Positions 55,091 to 64,000 of a stretch of DNA of 64,000 nucleotides are shown one piece after another. The notes under the pieces were generated by a model, which was not told the origin of the DNA, did no database searches, and was given only the letters and a program-made list of their open reading frames with translations. Every line of letters starts with the position of its first letter. Position 1 is the stretch's first letter. The translations under genes were made by a program, and so were the position numbers. The stretch covers positions 28,038,445-28,102,444 of the forward strand of contig OU744446.1 of NCBI GenBank assembly GCA_916610825.1, given 5' to 3'. This DNA is from Haliclystus octoradiatus. Its lineage: Eukaryota; Cnidaria; Staurozoa; Stauromedusae; Haliclystidae.

Positions 55091-56895
55091 CCGAATTTAT
55101 CTAACAATATGAAGAGTATCCGTGATATATTGAAGGGAGATTATGATCAAGTTGCAGTGAACGACTGCTGGGTATCCATAAAACAAGATTTAGCCAACGC
55201 AGCTAATCTAACATTTTCATTCTATGACAGAAATGCTAAAACTGATCTGATGCCAGTCCTTATGGGCTAGGAGCAGTTTTACTTCAACTTATTAAAGGCG
55301 AATGGAAACCTGTTTTAACGGCCAGTCGCTCTCTAACCGCAACTGAGCAGAGGTATTCTCAAATGGAGAAGGAAATGTTATCTATCGTTTTTGCGGCAGG
55401 AAGATTTCGACAATTTATCCTAGGAGGTGAAATAGAATTTTGGACAGACCACAAACCCTTGGAAAATATTTGCTTAAAAGCTTTCGACGATATACCTCCT
55501 CGCTTGCAAAGGATGATGCTTCGCTTATCACCATATGGCGGCACAATTATTTATAAGCCAGCACGGGAATTAATAAATCGTTTACCAGATACGCTTTCCC
55601 GCTCACCTGCTAAAAATGAGCAGCAAGAATTAAATGACACTCAATACGATCAAATTGCAAATGTTACTTTAGAGTCGGCTGGGACTTTATTATATCCGCA
55701 GTTTGTGACGCTAGAAGACGTGGCGAAAGAAACCGAATTAAGTAATGCGCTATCTCAAATTATATATGCAGTTGAGACATCTAATTGGTCTCAATTACCT
55801 GAGAGTTTAGATGTATACTTTAAGGAGAGAAATAATTTAACTATTTTAAATAAACCTAAACTGCTATTGTGTGGAAGTAAAATAGTTATTCCATTGTCTT
55901 TACGAGAAGGCCTCATTAAATTGGCTCATGACAGCCACCTAGGGGTAAAAGGAACGCTATCACAATTAAACTCCGTTTGGTGGCCAGGAATAACTACTGA
56001 CGTAAAAAGTACTTTACAGTGATGCGAACACTGTCGTAAATTTGACGATAGACAAGTTGAACAGGAGCTTGAGCCATCGGCTATACTACCACCATGGCAT
56101 ACAATAGCAGTAGATATTTTTCATGTTAATCGCAATGCATTCTTATCAGTTGTAGATTATGGGTCCCGTTACCCAGATGTTATACCATTATCTCAAGAAA
56201 AAGCACCTGAAATTTGCAGCGCACTCGAGGCTATTTTTTCTGCACGTGGCCCTTCAGCAGAAATAATGAGTGACAATGGCCCACAATTCACTTCTGATGA
56301 GTATAAGAAATTCTGTAAAACGTGGGGAGTACGCATTCGTCACTCAGCACCGAGATATGCAAGGTCAAACGGAATGGTCGAAAGATTCCACCGAACGTTC
56401 AAACGCCGTTGGCACAGGTGTGACGTATTACGTGATCGTCAACGCTTAAATCGTGTCTTGTTCATTCTCAGAACATCGCATCATCGCACAATAGGTACAA
56501 CTCCTATTCATGCACTAACCGGCCGGCGTCCTAGAACCGCAATTCCATCATTGCCAGATTCCAAGACTGTTAATACAGAACATCAGCGTATCGCTAAAGC
56601 ATTAATGAAAGTAAACCACGACCAATTATTGAAAGTTGTTAAATTGACCACACCCAATGTAGGGGAACAAGTATCAACTCGTGTTGGAAATAAAATAGTT
56701 GATGGTAATGTTATCTCTGCTAACAATCGTAGAGTCGAGGTATTATCCGATTCTGGTAATGTATTAACAAGAGCTCGTTCACATGTAATTACAACTGAAA
56801 AGCCAACTACTGTTGCTCCAGGGACACGTACGCGTTCAGGACGATTAGTAAAAGAGCCAGTACGATTTGATCCATCTGATCCATCAACACATTAA
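55089..56895 (+). pseudogene. Gypsy RNase H and integrase region (fossil)
   Basis: RNase H: ASRSLTATEQRYSQMEKEML, then FWTDHKPLE and LPDTLSRSP. The integrase zinc segment has HDSHLGVKGTLSQLN followed by CEHCRKF. The DDE core shows AVDIFHVN, then MSDNGPQFTSDEYKKF and NGMVERFHRTFKRR. After the core comes a long basic tail ending near 56895. Typical Ty3/Gypsy order. It belongs to the element at 46830-57315. Confidence 0.88.
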
Positions 56896-57127
56896 ATAAT
56901 TACAAACTGTTTTAGAAAAGAAAGAAAGTAGAGTTGATTTATGAATGTTATCTACGCACAATAATTACTTTTTAGCTGCAATTAAGTAATTAGTAATCAA
57001 ATAATATAACTTACATTTTAAATCTTACAATAAGTAATCAAATAATATATCTTACATTTTAAAGTCTTACAATTTTATAATCTTACAAATTATCTTACAT
57101 TTATAAATCTTCAGTAGAAAGAGCGAG
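56896..57127 (+). other. 3' non-coding region of the Gypsy element
   Basis: AT-rich, with a repeated AATCAAATAATATA(A/T)CTTACATTTTAAA motif, leading to AGAAAGAGCGAG just before the 3' LTR, a possible polypurine tract. Confidence 0.6.
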
Positions 57128-57315
57128 TGTAGTGCTATGGCCTCGTATTCGTGATGGCCTCGTAATCTTGATATAGATAAGTAGCATTGTACATGTAATA
57201 GAGGAGTTTATGTATGACTAGCAAACTGGTGTTGTCTCTGAGTTTTCTGAGTTATTATTATTACTGTTTAATTCACCATTATTATTATAGTGTCATTGGA
57301 TAACTGGGCACTACA
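57128..57315 (+). repeat. 3' LTR of the Gypsy element
   Basis: 188 bp, TGTAGTGC...GCACTACA, essentially identical to the 5' LTR and followed by TGAAC. Confidence 0.93.
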
Positions 57316-58243
57316 TGAACCATTGTTCTTCCTCTATTTTTTCTTCTATTTTACATATATAGTAGGGGGAGCCAGGAGCAAAGAAACCGCAAATTGTGAT
57401 ACTAGCATAATTTTAGGCTTAATCGAAAGGGAATTGAATGCTTTATCAAAATAGGGTGTGACCCTTTTAAAATAATTAGTAATTTCGGCAAAATATGAAG
57501 TTCCTTACATTCATGACGTCATAAGGAATCGTAACGAATGTGGTTACATTATTATAGAGTACCGGTAAATTTTTGGTTTAACAAACAAAAATCTATTATA
57601 TGAATTAAATATACTACAAATGATCGATAAAAGTAGAATATGTCTAGAGCAATATAGTTAAAGCATTAAAAAATTATGCAATACTTGCGCATGCGCATTA
57701 TATAATCAGTCAAATTAGCGATGATTGCCATATTATAACAACGGAACAATTGAATGTATATTTACTGTTGTAATATTTTATACTTTTAACCCAATGAACT
57801 AATATTACAGTCTATAAACAAAAAAACTTTACCGATCAACCAAGATAAACGTAGTATAGATTGCCAATGTAAACGTAAAATTTCCAAAGCTATAAAATAT
57901 AATTGTAATGCTGTAAATTCTATGTAAAATTATGTAGAAACCGAGCTGTATATCCAACATAGGAAATGAGTTTGTTGGAAATAGTCTATAGCTGATAACC
58001 ATATAATTATAAGTTTTCAAGAGAAGGAAATCTTCTATTTTCGGATTAAGTGATAGCACAGCTTAGTCTCTAGATTCCCATTTTGATGAAAATCGTAATT
58101 TATACTTTAGCAATATCAATTGAGCAACTATAGTTTCTTGAGGATAAGATAATGACAATGATAAATAAAATGTCTTTTAAAGTTTATAATTTATAGGAGT
58201 TGATTACTAACTGGTACTGTCCGTACATCCTCCTTTACAGTTT
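57316..58243. other. Non-coding stretch
   Basis: No gene or clear repeat. TGACGTCA occurs near 57514. Confidence 0.35.
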
Positions 58244-59440
58244 TTACATAATTTTGTACAATTCAAATTTGCTTTGCGGCAATATCCTGGTGTCTGCTTC
58301 TTCTTGACTACATGTCAACAGTTTAGTATTCGAGATCGTAGAGATTTTAATAATCTTTTCTTCGTAAGTGGAAATAAAGACAACAATTGAAATATGATTA
58401 ATGTAAAATTTTGCAATGCCCTTGAACAATTCTTCTTTATTTACAGAATTTCGTAAAAATTCTTGCCAATTCCTTGGAAGTTTATAATTTTCGCTAACTT
58501 GTCTTCTTGCTCCATGTCCGCGAGAATATCTCATCGAAGCATTCAGGCTTACTTCAAAATATCTGTCCCAAATAAAATCTACTCTAGACAGCTTATTTGG
58601 CTTTGGACATACGGAAGAAACACGTGTTTGTTGTAATATTCCCCAAATGTTTTCTCGGTTTTTGGAATTAAGAAATTGACTATCGCAGCACCGTCATAAA
58701 ATGCAGCGTCAATTAAAGGTTTGCTGAAATTGAATTCCGTTTTGCTGAATGACTTCAAAATTGTTGCCAGCTCAGACTTGAAGCCTTGGCAAACAGTACT
58801 ATTGTTATCAGCAAGTGATGGCGGAAAGGGATGGTTCTCATGTTGGAAAAATACCTCCATGTCAATATCTCTCGTTTTACCAACTACAAATAGCCTGCTA
58901 AATAAATTGATATTAGCTTTCATATTTTTTACTACCAAATCAGAATGAGTGGGAGCTTTTATAGTTGAGCTGAATAATGTTAGTATATTTTGCTTAATAC
59001 TTGTAGAAAAGGGCACTTCATTAGTCTCCAATCTTTCTTTGACAATTTTTTTCAGGCAACTTTCCCTGTATTCTCTATTGTATGCAAAGAAAATTTACTG
59101 CTTCTTGCGGTTTTATTATTCTACTATCAAGGACAATGAGATCAGCAGTATCTTCAAGAAATGGATTCCAAAGTGAGAAAATGCGGAAACTAAATTAGTG
59201 ACAGTTTGATGGAACGTCTTCTGCATAGATTAGAATTGATTGTGATGCATCAATTTCTGTTTATTTTCTGCTATCATCAAATACACCAACTGCACCCCCT
59301 CTTCCGTTCACCAAGTTATTGTTCCATTCATGGGCGTGGTCAATGCCTACAGAAGAAAACGGTCTCTTGGCTTCACTCACAGTAAAAGCACCATCACTGG
59401 CTATATCTAAGATGAAAGTATAACGATGCGGCCTACCTGT
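58244..59440 (-). pseudogene. C-terminal part of the same protein family as 3657-5526
   Basis: Minus-strand frames read, in order, KRPFSSVGIDHAHEWNNNLV, NPFLEDTADLIVLDSRII, KKIVKERLETNEVPFSTSIK, PLIDAAFYDGAAIVNFLIP, VDFIWDRYFE, RYSRGHGARRQV, NYKLPRNWQEFLRNSVNKEE and TCSQEEADTRILPQ. This is the C-terminal order of the hypothetical proteins whose N-terminal half lies at 3657-5526. Four or so stops and frame changes are present. No matching TIRs were found on either side, so this is a fragment. Confidence 0.65.
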
Positions 59441-59679
59441 TGTAGTATAGAAATCACTTTACGTTAAAAACATGAATCATACACAATAATGAGCAATGAA
59501 TATCCAGCTGAAAATATGAGTCTTGTAAATGTTGTCCCTTCCAATACGCATGCGCAGTTAAAAAAATGTACTACTTGAATCATAAAATACAAAGATGTAA
59601 GATCTGACCCCTGGAAAATTTTACGCATCAAAACGAGATCATCAAGAAGAGATCAAAATTTGTGGAAATGATAGATATT

Positions 59680-59890
59680 GGGTCGACAAAGATAGACTCT
59701 TTGAGGATGTTATTGACGTTGGACGAAGATGTTGTTTTTAAATTTGAAATATTCAATACTTGAGGATGTTAATTACATTTTATTTGGTTGATTTTCACAA
59801 AGGTAAGATAATATTATGGTCTGTTTAAAACTCTCAAAAACACAAATCTGAGATAGACTATCTTGGTTCTATTATAACATCTTGTCATCA
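59680..59890 (+). repeat. Dispersed repeat, copy 3 (diverged)
   Basis: Shows TTGAGGATGTTATTGACGTT, GGATGTTAATTACA, GGTAAGATAATATTATGG and GACTATCTTGGTTCTATTAT in the order seen at 22120-22375. Similarity is weaker than between the other two copies. Confidence 0.55.
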
Positions 59891-60864
59891 TCTATTTGCA
59901 AGTAATGATAGCCTGAGCCTTGAGGCACATTTTTGATAAATGGACTTGATATTGTGTGATGTGCATTTTAGCAGCCTGGATTGTCTATCCAGGTACTATA
60001 GTAGTACATATTAAAAATTTGTAAAATTGGAAATTGAATCTCAGATCTGCGATTTCATGCCACTCTATGTCTATATATTTTTGTTAAATTCTGACATTAT
60101 CGACAGGCCTCAAATTCTCAAATGAGCTGATGTAGGAAAATAGAGCTTTGAAGACATGCACGATTCACAAATGCCACGTTTCGTAGCACAGACGAGCCAT
60201 CAAACTTTAGGTAACTAAACAGACCAATGGGTAGGTCTCTATCTATGACCCTATTAGGGTATCAGTGGTTTTCAGGGGGTGACCCCCGGGGACCCAGGGG
60301 GATTTGTTGAGATTTGCTAGAGAACATAAGCCCTTGAGGAAGGGGGATTTTCTCTGTTTTGCAAAAACAGAAAATCACCCCAGGGGATAATCCACGTTAT
60401 TTGTAATGCTGTTCAGCCGCTTTTTCAAAAGTGTCTGCAGTTATGTACTGAATGCATCTCGTTTCTTCATTCGTATTTCTCATGCGAAGCTGTTGTTTGT
60501 TGAGCAAAACTTTATTCAAAACGATTCAATTGCCCTTTCTGGCTTTGCATCCAATCTTTAATACTCGAATAGGCCTATCCCCGACGCATGGAACTTTGAT
60601 ATTTTAATAAAGTTATAACAACAGTTTTGTACAATTGTGTAATTCTCTGGGTATTGTAGTTGAATCTTTTGAAAGAAAATTTAAACAATTCATCATGTTT
60701 GATACTTTTTTGTCCCTGGGGGGGAGGGGGATTATTGAAAATTATTGCTCAATACCCCGGGGGGTTAAATGACTTTTGCATTGGTTGTTTTGCAAACGGG
60801 AAAGCCGCTGATACTCGAAAAGTATGCAGTATGAGGCAGTAGGCCTAGGCTATAGACCCATATA
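59891..60864. other. Non-coding, with G-rich inverted repeats
   Basis: No gene. At 60275-60287 GGGGGTGACCCCC is a perfect palindrome, followed by CCCCCGGGGACCCAGGGGG-type sequence. At 60343-60396 a hairpin pairs GATTTTC and TGTTTT with AAAACA and GAAAATC. Another G-run block is at about 60712-60765. Confidence 0.45.
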
Positions 60865-62063
60865 CAGGGATGTGAGTAGTTGTTACTAAAGTAACAGATT
60901 ACTTGTAATTGTTACTTTTGAGGTAGTTTTTATGTGAAATTAATTACTTTCGTAAAGAAGTAATTTTCTCAGTAATCGTTACTATTTTCGGTAACGGTAA
61001 CGCGTTATTCAATCTCAATTGCTCACAAATTACCAATTACTTCCCTTCTTTGATTATTAAACATTACTGTTTTGTTATCTGAATTGTTTGTATTTATTAT
61101 TTTTGCTTGCAGATGTGACTTTTGTTTCCACGAAGTGTGATAGTTCATACTTAAAGTTGGATCTGTTAGAAGCATTTAAATTATTAAAGACTTTGATCAT
61201 TTATGTTTGTGCTAAAAAGTCTCTTGAATCTGAAGTATGTTTATCTGTAGCTGTTGGCGTAGAAGAAATAACAATGAATGATCACGATGATACCATAACT
61301 AATCAAGATAACCCGTGGCCAAGCATATCAAGCATGTTCAGATTTGTGAAAGTTGACGGCGGAATATCAAATTTTAGTGTTTGCTCTGTATGCCAAAGAA
61401 AGCCATTTACTCAACAGTCATCAATTCATTATCAAACTTGTTGAAGAAGCACATTGAGGTAAGTTTTCTATATAATATAATATTTAATAGTTGGTCTTTA
61501 GATTTAGCATATCAAATTATTACAGACTTTTTATGCATAATCCAAAGTAAACATGATTTTGATTTCGCCGGTCTACTTTCTGTTCATTCTTGTTATTTCC
61601 ATTATAGATTATTTATTTATGCTTTGATGTTTTAATTCAGAAAACGCACATCAATAAACTTTGCGAATACACCAAACTGGCAGCTCTAGTAGGCTATGCA
61701 AACGAAAGAAGGCTGTAGACAAAGATACAGGCATACCGAAAACAAACAAAAGTATCATCCTTGTTGTCATATTTCTTACATACAATTTCCTGTTTACTTA
61801 ATTGTTTATTAAATTGTATGGTAATAATTTGTAAATAATATGTTTGAACAGTTATGTAGTTTTGTTAATGCTTCTATTTGACTTTTTCGTTTTCGAGAGT
61901 AATCATTAATTAGTAATCGAGATTACTTTTATTTGTTGAGTAATTAGTAATTGAAATAAAATTCCTTTTTCACAAAAGTAACGGTAACGGTAATCACTTA
62001 GCGCTTGGCAAAAGTAATTGTAACGGTAATTAATTACTTAAATCTGAGTAATCTACAGCACTG
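60865..62063 (+). mobile_element. 1.2-kb hAT element remnant
   Basis: Left end CAGGGATGTGAGTAGTTGTT, right-end reverse complement CAGTGCTGTAGATTACTCAG. Both lead into GTAACGGTAACG and TTACTTTT blocks in opposite orientation, a style common to hAT elements. The flanks CCCATATA / CCCAGGCA are a poor 8-bp duplication. The interior carries a BED-finger fragment. Confidence 0.7.
61088..61460 (+). pseudogene. hAT transposase N-terminal fragment with BED finger
   Basis: After WPSISSMFRFVKVDG the frame that continues the domain reads CLLCMPKKAIYSTVINSLSN followed by LLKKHIE. This has the C-x2-C ... HxxxH-like spacing of BED zinc fingers in hAT transposases (compare CxLC...STSNLxxHL). A frame change lies just before CLLC, and the catalytic region is absent. 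Confidence 0.55.
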
Positions 62064-64000
62064 CCCAGGCAGTCACATAGGCTAGGGACAGGCTAGACGG
62101 TAGGCTATATGTAAACGATGTACGTGACTTACCTGCGTACTTTTCACATAAATTTTCATCAAATTTTCAGATGAATTTTCACATGACTCTCTTGAAACCT
62201 ATGACGTAAAAATTGTCCTACAGTGTTATACAAAACAGTATACAATTTCAGAATCAAGGATAATAATTCAAAACTCCCAAATTTCTGGGGAACGATCCTT
62301 CCATAGTGGGGAAGTTCTCATATAATTGCTCTTTCCAGAGCAAATTCTCCTTACTTAAAAAGCATAAAAATATGACGGAATATAATTTCTAACTATTTTT
62401 CAGTATGTAGGCTACGTAGGGTTATGGTACAAAGATTTAAGAATCTAAATCCATTATGCCTATCATCATTAGAAAATCAACCGAAATAAGGCTCTCAACG
62501 TCATTTGAGTAGGCCTATGTCAGAAATAACCAGGGTTTGTATGCAACAGATTTAGTGGATGAGATATGGATCGTGTCACACACGTCATCCAAAATATTCA
62601 AATGTATGGTAATACATTAAGTAGATATGTGCTCCATTCAAATTTGAATAACATGCATTTGGTTTTTTATAAGAAAAAAGTTAATAGGCCTATGAATGTA
62701 TTTATTTACAAATCAATGTCTCACGAAAGGAAAACAATCAGATCAAACGCCCATGTAGCCTGCTCGCAGACTCACCGTCACAATGTAGGCCTAAACTTGG
62801 TAAACAGTAGAGTCTGCTAACTCGAAGACAACAGCTTGCTTTTGCTGATTCAGCATGGGGCGTGGCAAGGTGTAAAAATTATTGTCTTACAAGGGCTGTG
62901 ATTCGACGCCAAGATTTTCTGGCGACGAATCAGCGAAGAGCATTTTAAAGAGAGGCTTGGTGGGCTAGACTGCAATAACTGCCCTTCCTTGTTATTTTCC
63001 AGCAAACTACATGCCTTTCGACATCGTTTTGAACATTTGCGATAGCTTCAATGCCAAGAATTGAGAATTATTATCATTTCCAAGACGTGTTGGGACCATT
63101 AAATGTCGTAATTGCATCAATTATTTTTGCTCAAATATCTGATTAGTTTCATAAATGTATGAAATGTTTTCGATCGTGATTGGACAGTGTTTTTATTCAA
63201 AAGCTATTACAAGCGGAGAGACGCGACACGAAAACAACATGGCAAGAAAAATTAATTCAACAAACAACAAACACTGTAATTCAGCTGACGTATTTAATGG
63301 ATATAGAATCAGCTATTGGTTGAGCCACTGTTTGGTCGTCTTGTTATTTTTATTTCTTCGTTTGTTCGACAAAATAAATTCATCACGCGTCTAATTATAA
63401 AATTCCTAGCGGTTCGAGTTTAATTCCGATGCAGCATGATTTAATGCCGTAGACCATTTGATAATTACTGATGTTAAAGTCTAATTTCAGAAAACTAGAT
63501 ATCTTTGTTAACATTAATTGTGAAATACTTGCTGTAAAGTGAATGAGTTCAAGTAAATTAATAATAATATGGCTTGCGTCATTGGTCTTGTTCTGGCCTT
63601 AACTTTCATGGCCGAGCATTCCTTGCAAAAGCGAGGCATCCAATTTCCACGCCCCATGCTGAATCGGGTGGCGACCGCCAGCCCAGATCCGCGCATACGG
63701 AGTCAAAATTCAATCAAAGATATTGGAAACCCAAATTTCAGCCGATAGTTTCTCCTGCGCGCTTTACAAAGATGCTGTCTGTGTCGCAAGAATGCTCCAC
63801 TAGTTATTAGCATCGTGGTTCTGTTTTTATCAAGATCGATCAAGTATTTTATTTTATATGAATTTTTAAACTCAACCTTTTCTGTAATAGGCCTACCGTA
63901 CCCTTTGTTTCAATCTTTTGTCTTACAGTTTTTTACAGTCACATGGTCTTGCAATTTTGTCCGCTTGCTGGTGTTTTGTGCTTCAGGGCATGTAGTTATA
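62064..64000. other. Non-coding end of the window
   Basis: No gene recognised; small frames at 62566-62820, 63155-63394 and 63574-63810 show no motif. The palindrome TAGGCCTA occurs at 62510, 62685, 62786 and 63888, with two more at 60570 and 60840. This stretch looks least affected by transposons and may be nearer to host single-copy DNA. Confidence 0.4.

Larger units (their letters stand above)
46830..57315 (+). mobile_element. Ty3/Gypsy LTR retrotransposon with two later insertions
   Basis: LTRs of 188 bp (after discounting a MITE in the left one) begin TGTAGTGC and end GCACTACA and differ at only about one site. The flanks show TGAAC on both sides, with one extra base at the left junction. 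Order inside: primer-site-like TGGCGCAGTTG, gag and protease, RT, a 5.6-kb foreign insertion, RNase H, integrase, and a 3' non-coding region. It is young and broken: two insertions plus a few smaller breaks. Confidence 0.93.

Overview
This 64 kb window comes from an AT-rich animal nuclear genome, probably a marine invertebrate and possibly a deuterostome. The evidence is spliceosomal introns, a dense and diverse set of metazoan transposons (P-like, hAT, MULE, Crypton, Penelope-like, BEL/Pao, Ty3/Gypsy), tRNA-derived repeats, large satellites, and a cluster of the palindrome TAGGCCTA in the last 3.5 kb. I cannot name the species. There are no operons or prokaryotic features. Almost every recognisable coding region belongs to a mobile element. 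The one gene that looks like an intact host gene is a single-exon short-chain dehydrogenase/reductase on the minus strand at 26151-26846.

Layout. 1-2.45 kb: a non-coding unit between 75-bp direct repeats, with an array of exactly 134-bp repeats. 2.45-5.84 kb: a TIR-bounded element carrying the N-terminal half of a two-zinc-module protein of unknown function; a fragment with the C-terminal half of the same family lies on the minus strand at 58.2-59.4 kb. 7.1-17.1 kb: a decayed THAP/P-element-like transposase gene on the minus strand, split by a 6.9-kb DNA transposon (7505-14451). That transposon has perfect 52-bp TIRs and a 10-bp target duplication and carries two convergent genes: an intact RecQ-type helicase (+) and a four-exon DUF6589-like protein (-). 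A 394-bp non-autonomous relative sits in a MULE transposase at 40.4 kb. 17.6-21.5 kb: a 3.9-kb TIR element with an internal duplication that includes tRNA-like segments. 22.4-25.7 kb, and again at 27.5, 33.2-36.4 and 37.2 kb: a repeat family built on the palindrome GTTCATGAAC with CCCCTGCG ends, including a 159-bp satellite with a dimeric higher-order pattern.

28-31.6 kb: a hAT transposase fragment, then a Crypton-type tyrosine recombinase split by a Penelope-like element that forms a long inverted repeat. 32.2-33.05 kb: a TIR element. 37.8-43.3 kb: LINE, SINE-like, BEL, MULE and Gypsy remnants. 43.56-46.79 kb: a young, broken BEL/Pao element with 263-bp LTRs and a 5-bp duplication. 46.83-57.32 kb: a young Ty3/Gypsy element with 188-bp LTRs, its 5' LTR hit by a hAT-type MITE and its pol region hit by a 5.6-kb composite repeat. 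60.9-62.06 kb: a small hAT element with a BED-finger remnant. The rest is non-coding.

The most promising candidate for an undescribed system is the RecQ/DUF6589 transposon: perfect ends, a long target duplication, hairpins inside the TIRs that are conserved in its MITE, and two convergent genes. Family assignments here come from reading motifs from memory; no database search was run.
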